Positions 53,505 through 63,862 of a stretch of 64,000 nucleotides of DNA are shown piece by piece. The notes beneath the pieces are model-generated. The model was not told the DNA's origin and ran no database searches. It worked only from the letters and a program-made list of their open reading frames with translations. Position numbers and translations under genes: made by a program. How positions within the stretch are numbered: position 1 is the stretch's first letter; every line of letters starts with the position of its first letter. This DNA is from Chenggangzhangella methanolivorans (GTDB lineage Bacteria; Pseudomonadota; Alphaproteobacteria; Rhizobiales; Methylopilaceae), in assembly GCF_019797865.1 (NCBI RefSeq), contig NZ_CP081869.1, forward strand, positions 5,408,501 to 5,472,500, in the 5' to 3' direction.

Positions 53505-54308
53505 ATGCCCGACGAGCCGACGTCGCCCATCGCCGGAAAGCTTGCCGCGGCCCTCGACGCCGCCGCGGACGCCGTCCGATTCTTCACCCGCGTTCCGGTT
53601 CCGATCGGCTTCGGGCCTCCGGGCGGCGACTCGATCGGCGGGATCGCGGCCGCCTCGCCGCTCGCCGGCGCGGTCGTGGGCGCAGGCTCGGCGCTCGCGC
53701 TCGCCCTCGCGCTCTCCGCGGGCCTGCCGGCGACGCCCGCGGCGGTCGCGGCCGCGGCGGTCGCGGCGCTGGTCTCCGGCGCGCTTCATCTCGACGGCCT
53801 CGCGGATGTCGCGGACGGGTTCGGCGGCGGGGCGACGCGCGAGCGAAAGCTCGACATCATGCGCGACAGCCGGCTCGGCAGCTTCGGCGGCGCGGCGCTC
53901 GCGCTCGCGCTGATGGCGCGCGTCGCGCTCGTCGCCGGGCTCGCCGAGCGCCTCGACCTCTGGGGCGCGGCCGGCGCCGTGATCTCCGCGGCCGTGATCG
54001 CGCGCCCTCTCGCCTTCCTGCCCGCCGTGCTGCTCGATCCGGCGCGCGCCGACGGCCTCGGCCGCGCGGCCCGGCCCTCCGTCAGGGCGGTCGCGCTCGG
54101 GCTTGCCGTCGCGGCGCTCGCAGCGCTGGCGCTCGCCGGAGCCGGCGGGCTGCTCGCGCTTGTCTTAGGCCTGGGAGCCGCGGCCGGCGTTGCCGCCCTC
54201 GCCCGCCGGCAGATCGGCGGCTACACCGGCGACGTCTGCGGCGCGGGCTCGGAACTCGGCGAGATCGCGGCCTTGGCCGGATTGCTGATCGTCGCAGGCG
54301 CCGGCTGA
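53505..54308 (+). CDS. cobS: adenosylcobinamide-GDP ribazoletransferase (cobalamin synthase)
   Basis: 267-residue inner-membrane enzyme that joins alpha-ribazole to adenosylcobinamide-GDP. The family motif GALHLDGLADVADGFGGG (metal-binding Asp residues) and RDSRLGSFGGAALALAL are clear, with at least six hydrophobic helices. GYTGDVCGAGSELGEIAALA near the end is conserved. Divergent from cobT, completing the nucleotide-loop steps. Confidence 0.93.
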   Translation: MPDEPTSPIAGKLAAALDAAADAVRFFTRVPVPIGFGPPGGDSIGGIAAASPLAGAVVGAGSALALALALSAGLPATPAAVAAAAVAALVSGALHLDGLADVADGFGGGATRERKLDIMRDSRLGSFGGAALALALMARVALVAGLAERLDLWGAAGAVISAAVIARPLAFLPAVLLDPARADGLGRAARPSVRAVALGLAVAALAALALAGAGGLLALVLGLGAAAGVAALARRQIGGYTGDVCGAGSELGEIAALAGLLIVAGAG

Positions 54309-54355
54309 CGCGATGTTCGGTTGCGCATCCGCGCGGCATCCGCCAAGCATCCGCC

Positions 54356-54565
54356 ATGCCTCAGCCCGCCCCGATCAAATCCCCTTGCGTCAAGATCTGC
54401 GTCGTCGACCCAGCGACGGGCTGGTGCGAGGGTTGTTTCCGCACCATGGCGGAGATCGGCAGCTGGATGCGCTACTCAGCGGCGGAACGCGACCAGGTGC
54501 TTCGACTGCTTCCCGCCCGGCGAAAGACCTTCGCCGCGACGTCCCGCGCCGAGGCCCCCGAATGA
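54356..54565 (+). CDS. DUF1289 protein
   Basis: 69 residues. KSPCVKICVVDPATGWCEGCFRT shows the family pattern of four cysteines (CxxxC-x8-CxxC), probably a small metal-binding or Fe-S site, followed by EIGSWMRYSAAERDQVL. Such genes often precede membrane-anchored aspartic-protease genes, as seems to be the case here. The stop overlaps the next ATG (ATGA). Role unknown. Confidence 0.88.
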   Translation: MPQPAPIKSPCVKICVVDPATGWCEGCFRTMAEIGSWMRYSAAERDQVLRLLPARRKTFAATSRAEAPE

Positions 54566-54858
54566 ACCGATCGATCCCCGAGATGCTCGTCGCGGTGGTG
54601 CTCGCCGCGATCGTCACCTTTGTCATCGCCGATCTTGCGGGCGGCTTCGGCACGTTCCCGAACGAGCGCTGGGCCGCGGCCATCGCCATGATGTGCCTTG
54701 CGGTCTGGATCGGCCCCGGGCTGCTGCGCCGCTACGCCGGCAACGCCAACGCGGCGCTGAAGGCGGTGGCGCTCTGGCTGCTGATCATCGTCGCGGTCGC
54801 GATGCTCTACGTCTACGGTAAGGATTTCCTGATCTCGATCGGCGTCAACGTGCCGTGA
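54562..54858 (+). CDS. small membrane protein, possibly the anchor part of a TIGR02281-type protease
   Basis: 98 residues with three predicted membrane helices (EMLVAVVLAAIVTFVIADL, AAAIAMMCLAVWIGPGLL, ALKAVALWLLIIVAVAMLYV). In related genomes the gene after DUF1289 encodes a retropepsin-like aspartic protease with similar N-terminal helices. Here it stops right after them and no protease domain (DTG motif) follows before the convergent gene. It is either a shortened descendant or a distinct small protein. Confidence 0.55.
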   Translation: MNRSIPEMLVAVVLAAIVTFVIADLAGGFGTFPNERWAAAIAMMCLAVWIGPGLLRRYAGNANAALKAVALWLLIIVAVAMLYVYGKDFLISIGVNVP

Positions 54859-54867
54859 GATCGGCGC

Positions 54868-55707
54868 TCAGAGCAAAAGCGACAGCGTGAAATGCGCGGC
54901 CACGGCCGCGAGGAAGAGCCCGAACCCGACCTCCAGCTTGCGCTTGGTGAGCCCGTGGGCGAGCCGCACGCCGATCGGCGCGACGAGCGTCGACACCGGC
55001 GCCATCAGCGCGACGCCGATCAGCGACACGAAGCCGAGCGACAGCGGCGGCAGCTCGGCCATGTGGGGCCAGCCCGCGACCACGAAGGCGAGCGCCCCGG
55101 GCACGGCGATGATGGCGCCGAGCCCCGCCGAGGTCGCGATCGCCTGATGGATGGGGCGGTTGTGCAGCGTCATGATCAGGCTGCCATAGGTGCCGCCGCC
55201 GATCCCCATCAGCGCCGAGACGAGGCCGATGAAGAGGCCGTAGGCCGCCATGCCGAGCCGGCCCGGAAGGGTGTCGGCGATGGTCCAGCTCGCCTTGGCG
55301 AAGATCAGGCGCGCCGACATCGACAGCGCGAACACCGCGAACACCGCCTTCAGCCATTCGGATCTGAACAGCGACGCGGCCGCCGCGCCGACGACACAGC
55401 CCAGCACGACGCCAGGCGCCCAGGCCTTCAGCACGCTCATGTCGACCGCGCCGCGGGCCCGATGGGCCTGGAAGGAGCGCAGCGACGTCGGAATGATGAT
55501 GGCGAGCGAGGTGCCGACTGCGAGCTGCATCTCGAGGCCCTTGGCCATGTGGAGATGGGCGAAAAGCTCGGCGAGCACCGGCACGATCACCGCCCCGCCG
55601 CCGACGCCGAAGAGGCCCGCCAGAACGCCCGTCACGACGCCGGCGGCCAGAAGCCCCGCGGCGAGCGACAGGAGTTCGCCGACCGGCAGGGACGCGAACG
55701 CTTCCAT
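54868..55707 (-). CDS. TSUP family permease (TauE/SafE)
   Basis: 279 residues, eight or nine membrane helices with two family repeats: VLAGLFGVGGGAVIVPVLAELF at the N-terminus and LVSALMGIGGGTYGSLIMTL in the second half. TSUP proteins move sulfite, sulfoacetate or other small anions across the inner membrane. The substrate is not predictable. No sulfur-metabolism genes adjoin. Confidence 0.88.
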   Translation of the reverse strand: MEAFASLPVGELLSLAAGLLAAGVVTGVLAGLFGVGGGAVIVPVLAELFAHLHMAKGLEMQLAVGTSLAIIIPTSLRSFQAHRARGAVDMSVLKAWAPGVVLGCVVGAAAASLFRSEWLKAVFAVFALSMSARLIFAKASWTIADTLPGRLGMAAYGLFIGLVSALMGIGGGTYGSLIMTLHNRPIHQAIATSAGLGAIIAVPGALAFVVAGWPHMAELPPLSLGFVSLIGVALMAPVSTLVAPIGVRLAHGLTKRKLEVGFGLFLAAVAAHFTLSLLL

Positions 55708-55924
55708 GTGGGGAGAACTCCGAAGGAGCTTTGGGGCCTGTCCTTGCGACCGAGGCCCGAAAGCATGGTGGCTTCGAGCTTGACCGCTGCGTCATGCCGG
55801 CGTTTCCGCGCGGGCATCCACGCCTTCGACGTATCGCTCGACGTGCCTGGAAAGTCGTGGACGCCCGGCTTCGCCGGGCATGACGGCGGCGAGCGGGATC
55901 AAACTCATCGCCCCCAGCGCGGCG

Positions 55925-56949
55925 TCACGCCGCGTGGGCCTCGAGACGGTTCAGAGAGACCGGATCGCGCACGAGATCAAGCGCGCGGCGGAGCACGTCG
56001 AGCCCCACGCCCTCGCGCGGCGCCTGCTCGCTGAGGAAACGCCGGTAGGCGCGCGCGCCGGGCCGGCCCTGGAACAGGCCGAGCATGTGGCGCGTGTAGT
56101 TCGAGAGCCGGCCGCCCGCGGCGAGATGGGCTTCGATTTCCGGAAAGAGGCTCTCGACCGCCGACCGTGCGTCGGGATGCGGCGCGGGCTCTCCGAAGAA
56201 CAGGGGATCCACCTCGAGCAGCAGCTCCGGCGATTGATAGGCGGCGCGGCCGAGCATGACCCCGTCGAGCGCGACGCCGTCACGCGGCTCGAGCAGCGCG
56301 CGCGCCTCCCCGATCGAGCCGATCCCGCCATTGATCGAGACATGAACATGCGGAAGCCGCGCCTTCAGGCGGAACACGCGGCCGTAATCGAGCGGCGGAA
56401 CGTCGCGGTTCTCCTTGGGGCTCAGGCCCTTCAGCCACGCCTTGCGGCGTGGACGATCAGCTCTTCGCAGCCCGCCGCGACGACCGCTTCGGCGAGCGCG
56501 TCGAGCGCCTGCTCCGGATCCTGCTCGTCGATGCCGATGCGGCATTTCACCGTCACCGGGATCGCGACCGCGGCCCGCATCGCCGCGACGCAGTCGCCGA
56601 CGCGCGCGGGCTCGGCCATCAGGCAGGCGCCGAACCGCCCGTCCTGCACCCGATCTGACGGACAGCCGACATTGAGGTTGATCTCGTCATACCCTTGCGC
56701 CTCGCAGATGCGGGCGGCCTCGGCGAGCTCCGCGGGCTCCGAGCCGCCGAGCTGGACCGCCACGGGGCTCTCATGCGCCGAGAAGCCGATCAGCCGCTCG
56801 CGCGGACCGAAGCGCACGGCGCCGGTCGTGACCATTTCGGTGTAGAGCAGCGCCCGCGCGGTCAACGCGCGATGGAAGGAGCGGCACCGCCGGTCAGTCC
56901 AATCCATCATGGGCGCGACCGAGAACCGGCGCGGAGCGAAACTGGTCAA
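55925..56949 (-). CDS. dusA: tRNA-dihydrouridine synthase A (frame broken once)
   Basis: About 341 residues; flavoenzyme reducing uridines in the tRNA D-loop. FSVAPMMDWTDRRCRSFHRAL, LYTEMVTTGAVRFG, YDEINLNVGCPSDRVQDGRFG (with the catalytic Cys) and VTVKCRIGIDEQD are diagnostic. GLSPKENRDVPPLDYGRVF and INGGIGSIGEARAL continue in a second frame entered at about 56449 after EELIVHA. A TTG at 56949 is the most likely start; an ATG at 56910 would truncate the first strand. Confidence 0.88.
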
Positions 56950-57346
56950 GAGAGGCTGCCTCGGCGTGAAGAGGCGGGTTATACGCGGGAGGCCGAGAAA
57001 CGGAAACCGCCCCCGTTTCACCTCGGCTAACGGCTGCCCTACGCCGCATCGAAAAGCCGTAGCCTGCCCATCGGGGCTGATGTATAGGTCCGGGTACGAG
57101 ATGCATCCAAGCAAAGATGGAAGCATTCGGGTTCTTTTGCAGCAGCAATTGCACGTCGCTTTCTCGCTAGCATCGCCTGCCGGCATCACCAGTTCTGATC
57201 CGAATTGGACAAATCAGATCGATTTCCACAACCCTTGGTATATCTACCAAATTTGTGTAATTAAGATCTGGATTTGGACAAGTTTCGAACGACTGCGCTC
57301 CGTTATTTAATCTTCGGTCGAAAACCTTCAGGGACGCAGCTTACGC
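56950..57346. other. AT-rich region upstream of the surface-glycan genes
   Basis: No supported gene. From about 57100 to 57320 the sequence is strikingly AT-rich for this genome (TTAAGATCTGGATTTGGACAAG and similar). It probably contains the promoter of the glycan locus and may mark the edge of a transferred segment. Confidence 0.5.
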
Positions 57347-59099
57347 ATGACCACGCGTCGCGTACTTCTCGCCTGCGACATCGACAGCCAGGTGTTCGGC
57401 GCGCTTCCGCTCGCGCTCGCCTTCGCGGCGCGCGGCTGGAGCGTGACCTTCGCGATCGAGTCGGTGCGCACCCTCCCGCAGCAGCTGCTCGAGCGCCTGA
57501 CGCGCGACTTCGCCATCATCGAACGCTCGATCGGCGCGCTTCCGACCGAGGACGTCGTGTTCGACCAGGACGCGGTGGGCGTGTTCGTGACGGGCAGCCG
57601 GCTCGCGATGTTCCGCCACCTGCTCGAGCTGTCGTCGCGGGTGAAGGAGCGGCCGCGGCCGGCGCTGTTCTGCAACTTCAACGGGCTGGTGTTCGAGAAG
57701 TTCGAGGAGGGGCTGGCCTGGCGCCTCGGCTATGACGTGATCGGCCTCAACGGGCCGCGCGACCGCGACGCCTTCGTCGACTTCCTCCACTCCACGCAGT
57801 ATTCGCGGCAGCCTTCCGTCATCGTCGGCCTTCGGCGCAAGACCGACACGCCGCCCCGGCCGTTGAAGATCCCCGCGCCCAAGCCGGAGCCGGACGCGGC
57901 GGCTTCGGACGACGGCGCGCCGGTCGACGCCGAAACCGCGCAGCCGTCGCCCGAAGCCGCCCCCGCGGAGGCCGACGAGCCCGCCATCGTGGCTGAGGCG
58001 GCCGACCCCCGCCCGGAGGACGCCGAGGACGCCGCTCCCACGGACGCCGGCGCCGTCGCGGAGGACCCCGTCGAAGAGGCGGCGAGCGACGACGCGGCTC
58101 CCGTCGAAGACGCAGCCTCGACGCCGACCGCCGCGCCGAAGAAGCTGTTCGTGTTCGCCGAGCAGGTCGTCGTCCCGCGCAGCCTGCGGGAACGGCAGAA
58201 CCTCGTGTCGGTCCTGGCGCGGCTCGCCTCCGCGAGCCCCGACTGGCAGGTCGTCATCAAGGCGCGCACGCGCCCCGACGAGCAGACCTTCCACCAGCAG
58301 CCGAACCACATCTCCAAGCTCGTCAAGGCGCTCCGCAAGAAGCCGCGCAACCTCATCGTCTCCTACGAGCCGCTCGACGACCTCCTGGACCGGGCGGACC
58401 TGTTCGCGACGGTGTCCTCGACGGCGCTGTTCGACGCCTTCGACTATGGCGTGCCGAGCATGGTCGCGACCGACTTCGGCCTGCGCAACGCGGACGGCGC
58501 GCATGTGTTCTTCGCCAGCGGCCTCCTGGCGCGCCTCGGCGACCTGAAGTCGCTCGACGACGCCCCGATCCGCTCGCCCGACGAACGCTGGATGCGACGC
58601 ATGGGCTATGGCGCGCCCTATTCGCCCGACGCCCTGATCGACTGGCTCGAGACCTTCGATCCGGACCGGCCGATGCCGGCCGCCTTCGTGTCCTTCAAGT
58701 CGGCGACGCATGTCGCGTCGGGCAGCGCGGCGCAGGCGGGACGCATCTGCGAGATCTGGAGCGGGATCGAGACGTCGCTGCTGCCCAAGGACAAGGCCGA
58801 ACCGGCGGCCGAGGAGCATGAGGCGGCCCAGGACGAGGCGGCTCAGGACGTGACGACCGCCGCGGTGGAGCGCCGCGCCGCGCTCTTCAGGCTGGCGTCG
58901 CTCATCAGCGACGCGCTCGGCTCGGCGGGGCCCGATCGCGGCGCCAAGGCCGCCCCGCGACGGCAAGACACCGGAGACGCGTCCCGCCACGCGCACGGCC
59001 GTCGTCAAGGAGGGGCCGATCGCCTCGTTCTCCCGGAAGCTCGGGATGTACTGGTTCTACAAGCGCGTGCGCGCCAAGCTCGGCGTCCCGGTCCGCTGA
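57347..59099 (+). CDS. putative surface-glycan glycosyltransferase, DUF6716-like, with acidic insert (frame broken once)
   Basis: About 583 residues. The N-terminal Rossmann-like domain (RRVLLACDIDSQVFGALPLAL, VTGSRLAMFRHL) and the second domain (KLFVFAEQVVVPRSLRERQN, LFATVSSTALFDAFDYGVPS) resemble DUF6716/GT-B transferases, with the donor-site S-S-T-A-L motif. Between them (about residues 165-265) lies a low-complexity Ala/Glu/Asp/Pro insert. The frame shifts at about 58970, restoring an ending SFSRKLGMYWFYKRVRAKLG. Convergent with the NeuA-like gene. Likely adds or modifies nonulosonate-type sugars; the acceptor is unknown. Confidence 0.65.
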
Positions 59100-59120
59100 A
59101 GCCGGCGGCCCGGCGCGCCG

Positions 59121-60294
59121 TCAGCGCGCCGCGGCTTCCGCCTCGATGATCGCCTCGCAAAGCTCGCGCAGGGCGCCGCGGCCGCCCTCGGCCTGCGTCA
59201 CGTGCCGGGCCACCGCCTTGGCTTCGGGCCGCGCGTCGGCGGGCGCCACCGCGAAGCCCACAGCCTTCATGCAGTCGAGGTCGTTGACGTCGTTGCCCAT
59301 ATACATGGTCTCGGCGCGCGAGATCCCGTGCTCGGCGAGCCAACGGTCGAGTTCGGGCAGCTTGTCGTCGATGCCCTGCCGCACCTCGATCGCGAGCTTG
59401 CGGCCGCGCGCGGAGACGACCGGATTCGGCTCCTTGGACAGGATCAGCATCCGGATTTCGGTGAACTTGCGCAAACGGCCGAGACCCATGCCGTCGGAGC
59501 GGCTGGCGAACACCGCCTCCTTGCCGTCCTGGTCCACAAGCACGCGGTCGTCGGTGAAGACGCCGTCGAAGTCCATCACCAGCGCCTTGAAGCCCGACGG
59601 CACGGCGGAGGCGGGCTTCGGCGCGGAAAGGCCGAGCATCGCCTCGGCGAGCGCGAAGTCGTCCTCTGTGTCGATCTCGACCGGGGCCGCGTCGACGCTG
59701 ACCAGCGCGGCCGGGCCGCAGAAGCGCACGCCCGCGGCGCGGAACGCCACGGCGTTCATCGCGTAGACCGCGCCGGTCTCGAGATATTGCGGCGGCAGAT
59801 CCTGCCGGCGCTTGCGGGGCTTCGTGTGGTCGTGGTTGACGCCCGCCGCGAAGCCGTCGGCGTCGCCCCCACAGGAAGCCGTGATTGGGCGAGGCCGTAA
59901 ACGAGCAGGCCGCGCCGTTCTTGCCGATCGCGTCGGCGCAGGCGTCGATCTCCGCCGCCGTGGTGAAGGGCGAGGTGCATTGCAGGAAGACGAGCACGTC
60001 GACCGGGTCGCCCTCGGCCTCGATCATGTCGAGGGCGTGGAGCAGCGCGCTTTCGGACGAGGCCTGGTCTCCCGAAATCTCGGCCGGGCGATCGACGACC
60101 TCCGCGCCAGCGGCGCGCGCGGCGGCCGCGATCTCAGGATCGTCGGTCGAGACGTAGACGGCGTCGACAAGGCGCGCGGCGCGGGCCGCCGCGACGGTCC
60201 TGGCGATGAGCGGCGCGCCGCCCAGCGGACGGACATTCTTGCGGGGCACGCCCTTGGAGCCGCCCCGGGCCGGAATCACCGCAACGCACCGCAC
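59121..60294 (-). CDS. acylneuraminate cytidylyltransferase fused to HAD phosphatase (frame broken once)
   Basis: About 390 residues, two domains. The first is the CMP-sugar synthetase: AVIPARGGSKGVPRKNVRPL, VYVSTDDPEIAAAARAAGAE and VLVFLQCTSPFTTAAEIDA. The second (from about residue 225) is a KdsC-type HAD domain: ALVMDFDGVFTDDRVLVDQD with the two catalytic Asp, ILSKEPNPVVSARGRKL, and TMYMGNDVNDLDCMKAVGF. It would activate a nonulosonic acid and may dephosphorylate its 9-phosphate precursor. GTG start at 60294. The frame shifts at about 59865. Divergent NeuA-HAD fusions are known in sialic-acid systems. Confidence 0.82.
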
Positions 60295-60403
60295 CGATCT
60301 CAATCCCCGCAGACAGACACGAATGAGGGCGGCCTGTCGCACGGGCTGGGCCCGGCGGCAAGCCGCCCTCAGAAGCTTTTACGTCCCGGCTTCAGAAGCC
60401 GGA

Positions 60404-61279
60404 TCAGCCGACGGCGCGAAGTTCAGGCTGCCACTTGAGCTTCTTGCGCTGGACCTCTTCGACGTCGAGCACGTCCTTGGACTTGAAGGTCAGCGCCTTC
60501 TCGACGTTGTGGAGGTCGCGCACCAGGCGGCGCATGCCGTCCGGCTCGAGCGAGGCGGCGTGGTCGGTGCCCTTCCAGGTGCGGTCGAGCGTGAAGTGCC
60601 GCTCCACCCACTCCGCGCCGAGCGCGAGCGCCGCGACGTCGGCCGCGATCCCGAGATGATGGCCCGAGAAGCCGATCTTCTTCACGCGCTCGCCGTACTT
60701 GCCCTTGAGGCGCTCGATCTCCTTGAGGCACAGGTCCTCGAAGGCGACCGGATAGCCGGAGGTGCAGGAATAGACCACGAGATCCTTGGCGCGGCCGCGC
60801 TCCTCGTAGAACTTGATCAGGCCGTCGATCTCGTCGCGGGTCGTCATGCCGGTCGAGACATGGATCTCGCCCGCATAGTTCTCCGCCAGGAAGCCCTGCA
60901 GCTCCCAGTTGAGGTTGGTGGCCGACGGGATCTTGATGTTGTCGGGCTTGAGCCCGGCGATCTCGCGGGCCGAGGTCATGTCCCACACCGAGGTCGTGTA
61001 GCCGATGCCCTGCGCCTCGCAGAACTCCTTGAGCTCGGCGTGCTGGTCGACCGTGAACTCGAGCGCTTCGCGATGGGCGCCGTAGGTGTCGCCGTAGGAG
61101 TTCGCCGGCACCGGGTGCGGGGCGTTGTACTGCGCCGCCGGCAGCAGCTCCTTGTTGTTGCGCTTCTGGAACTTGGCGTAGTCCGCCTTGCAGACATGGG
61201 CCGCGACGGAGATCAGCTCCTTCGCGATGTCCATCTTGCCCATGTGGTTGCAGCCGATCTCCGCGATCACCTTGACCAT
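60404..61279 (-). CDS. N-acetylneuraminate synthase (NeuB) family protein lacking the SAF domain
   Basis: 291 residues forming a PEP-dependent TIM barrel: VKVIAEIGCNHMGKMDIAKEL, CKADYAKFQKRNNKELL, NIKIPSATNLNWELQGFLAE, IHVSTGMTTRDEIDGLIKF and GFSGHHLGIAADVAALALG. It condenses PEP with an N-acyl-hexosamine to a nonulosonate (neuraminic, legionaminic or similar). Typical NeuB is 340-350 residues with a C-terminal antifreeze-like SAF domain; here the protein ends just after the barrel. The ATG follows GGAGACC. Adjacent to the NeuA homologue on the same strand. Confidence 0.85.
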   Translation of the reverse strand: MVKVIAEIGCNHMGKMDIAKELISVAAHVCKADYAKFQKRNNKELLPAAQYNAPHPVPANSYGDTYGAHREALEFTVDQHAELKEFCEAQGIGYTTSVWDMTSAREIAGLKPDNIKIPSATNLNWELQGFLAENYAGEIHVSTGMTTRDEIDGLIKFYEERGRAKDLVVYSCTSGYPVAFEDLCLKEIERLKGKYGERVKKIGFSGHHLGIAADVAALALGAEWVERHFTLDRTWKGTDHAASLEPDGMRRLVRDLHNVEKALTFKSKDVLDVEEVQRKKLKWQPELRAVG

Positions 61280-61464
61280 GAGGGGTCTCCAAGCCTGTCT
61301 TGTCGTAGCGGTCCGCGCGTTCGGCGGCCTGCGCTGATTGGCGGTCGGGGCCTTGCGCCACGACCTCAGCAAGCCCGGCCGGACGCCGAACCCACTCGTT
61401 CATGTTCGCGATAAACTAGAGGATCCCAAGACGGAATGCACCATCTCGCCGCGCTGTTCCGCGC

Positions 61465-62777
61465 TCACCGCGACGGCGGCCCTCGCCGTGCGTTGCGGAG
61501 CCGCGCGGCGACGGCCGACACGAAGCCGAGCCCCCGCCTCGGCTTCTCCATGAGATGCGGCGCATGGACCGCCACGGGTCCGCCGACGCCGAGCGCGTAG
61601 CCGAGCCAGGCGGCCGAGCCGTAGGCGGGCGCAAGCGGCCTCAAGGGAAGCGCCGAGCCGCGCGCGTCCTGCGCGCGAAGCAGCACGTCGCACTGGCCGA
61701 GCAGCGGTTCAGGGTCGGCGGCCGCGCCGGAACGCCCCTCCACCCATTCGGGCCGCGCCGAATCGGGCATGTCCGGCGAGAGGTCGGCGAGCGCCGCGAA
61801 GCAGCCCGAGCCCACGAAATACGAGGTGCCGAGCGCTTCGGAAACGCCGAAGTCCGAAACGATTCGGGTCGGGATTCCGCGCGACATCGCCTCCACGGCG
61901 ACGGTCGACGACACCGTGACGGCGAGCGCCGCCCGGTCGAGCAGCTTCGGCGCGGGCTCGTGGGTGAAGGTTCTCGGGCCGCCCTCCCCGCGCCAACAGC
62001 TCTCGGGATAAGTCGTCGAGATGGAACCGCGTCGGGTGGTGCGCGGTCTCGTTGCGGGCGTGGCGCAGCTTGATCAGCACGTCGGTCCCGGGAGACCGGC
62101 GCGCGAGATCGATCATGCCGGCGAGCAGGTGCATGCGCTGCATGCGCCGGGCGGGAATGACCGGCTGCTCGAAAAAGACGACGCAGGGGCGCCCGTCCGA
62201 GTTCGGCTGGCGCGGCCGGCGGTCGAGCCCGAGCAGGCCCGTGACGATCGCGTTCGAGGAATCGACGCCGATCTCGTCGGCCGCCGCGACGAAGGCGGCG
62301 CGCTCGTTCTCGGCGTTGAAGCACAGCACGTCCGCGGGCGCGCGACTCATGAAGCCCTGCAGCAGCTCGGTGAGCGCCACGCCGGGCGAGGCCACCACGA
62401 CGATCGGCCGAGCGACCTCGCGCGACAGGTCCGCCGCCGCGCAGGACAGGAACAGCTCGCGCGCCCTGCCCCCGTCAATGACCGCGATCACCACATGGGC
62501 GTCTCGAAACAGCCGCGAGGCGACGAGGGCTTCGGGCGGTCAGCACCGGAACGGTCTCGTGCACCCGCCGGCGCGGAGCTGGCGGGCGGAAAGCTGCTCG
62601 GTCTTCTCCGAAGCCGACAAAGCGGCGAAGCGCACGCTCGCGCCTTCGGCCTCGAACAGGCGCGCGATGACGCCGGCGGGTCCGGACGAAGCTGTCGAAG
62701 GTGCCGAGCGCGAGCACCCGCCTGCCCGCGAACCGCTTTTTCGCCTCCGGATCGGGGGTCCCGGTCTCGTCGGTCAT
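61465..62777 (-). CDS. putative surface-glycan transferase, DUF6716/GT-B like (multiple frame breaks)
   Basis: About 437 residues after joining frames. The N-terminal domain is RRVLALGTFDSFVR...AGVIARLFEAEGASVRFAAL. Then DAHVVIAVIDGGRARELFLS and VDSSNAIVTGLLGLDRRPRQ follow. The C-terminal donor-site segment LAVTVSSTVAVEAMSRGIPT resembles polysialyltransferase-like enzymes and the transferase at 57.3 kb. Frames change near 61990, 62533, 62565 and 62697. Its start overlaps the stop of the next upstream gene (ATGA). Acceptor and donor are unknown; a CMP-activated sugar is plausible from the neighbours. Confidence 0.6.
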
Positions 62778-63861
62778 GCGGTCGCGTCCGGATGGATCAC
62801 GCGGAGCCTCGGGTTGAAGGCGTCGTGGGCGGCGACGACCGCTCGGATGTGGTCGGCGCGCTTTCGAAGATAGCCCGGCGGGAGCGCGATCCGGGCGATG
62901 TCGAGCGAAGGGTCGAGCGCCGCGAGCGTGTCTGCGACCGAGGAGGCGAACACCAGAACCGTCGCGGGCCGTTCCAGCGCTTCGACATAATCGAGCTCGG
63001 CCGGCGCCGTCGAGGGGTCGAGCGCCATGCCCGCGGCTTCGGCGAGCTCGGCGGCCTTGGCGAGGCCTTCGCCGCGATGGCGGCGATAGACGATCGGATC
63101 GCGGCCTTCCGCGCGGAGCCGTTCGACCGCCGCGAGCGCGAGCCTGCGATAATCCTGCGCCGCGCAGATTCCGGCCTCGACATGGTCCGCGCCGATCAGC
63201 CAGGCGGCGTTCCCCCGCGCAACGGAGCCGGCTCGACCCCAGACGGCGTAGCGGTTCGCCGCCGCCTCGTCCGCCGCCCCCATCCTTGCCCGCACGAGGC
63301 TCTCGTAGATGGTGAAATAGGTGACCCGGGAGGGCTCGGCAGCGCGGCGTCGCCGAACAGGCGGCGGGCGAGACCGGTGCGGAACCAGGCGAGATCGAAC
63401 TGCTTGGGCTCGGGCGCCGAGGCCGGATCGGCCCGGAAGGCGGCCGCCTGCGGCGTCACGGAGCCATCGTCGAGCAGGGTCAGGTCCGCCCCGGAAAGCC
63501 GGGCGGCCAGAAGGCGTTGCGAGACGTTGCGGTAGTCCCCGATCGCGATCCGGGCGTAGCGGGTTTCGGCGAGCCGGGCCGCGAGCCGTTCGAGCCCGGC
63601 GCGATGGCCGGCGTCGAGCAGGTCCTTGACGAGGCGCGGGACGATGCGGGCCGGACGGGGCCGGCGGCCATGGCGATAGACGGTCCGCCAGGGGGCGTGG
63701 CGGCGCATCAGCGCGTCGATCTTCCCGCAGCCGCCATGCCGGTCCCCGATCAGGACGAGGTCGCAGGGGCCGCCGCCTAGACTCGCACGCCATTCGACCG
63801 CGTTCATGTATTGCAGCGGCGAGGAGGCCGCCACGAGATCCGCCGCCTGATCCGCCGCCAT
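62774..63861 (-). CDS. putative polysialyltransferase/GT52-like sialyltransferase (frame broken once)
   Basis: About 362 residues. DLVAASSPLQYMNAVEWRAS matches the SPLQ-x-x-N-A-x-E opening of bacterial sialyl- and polysialyltransferases. DLVLIGDRHGGCGKIDALM and KQFDLAWFRTGLARRLFGD follow. The later YRRHRGEGLAKAAELAEA (His-containing) and VLVFASSVADTLAALDPSL correspond to the donor-site HP-like and SS motifs. The frame shifts at about 63340 before TYFTIYESLVRARM. Coupled to the next gene (ATGA). It fits the NeuA/NeuB homologues in the same locus. Confidence 0.68.
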
Positions 63862-63862
63862 G

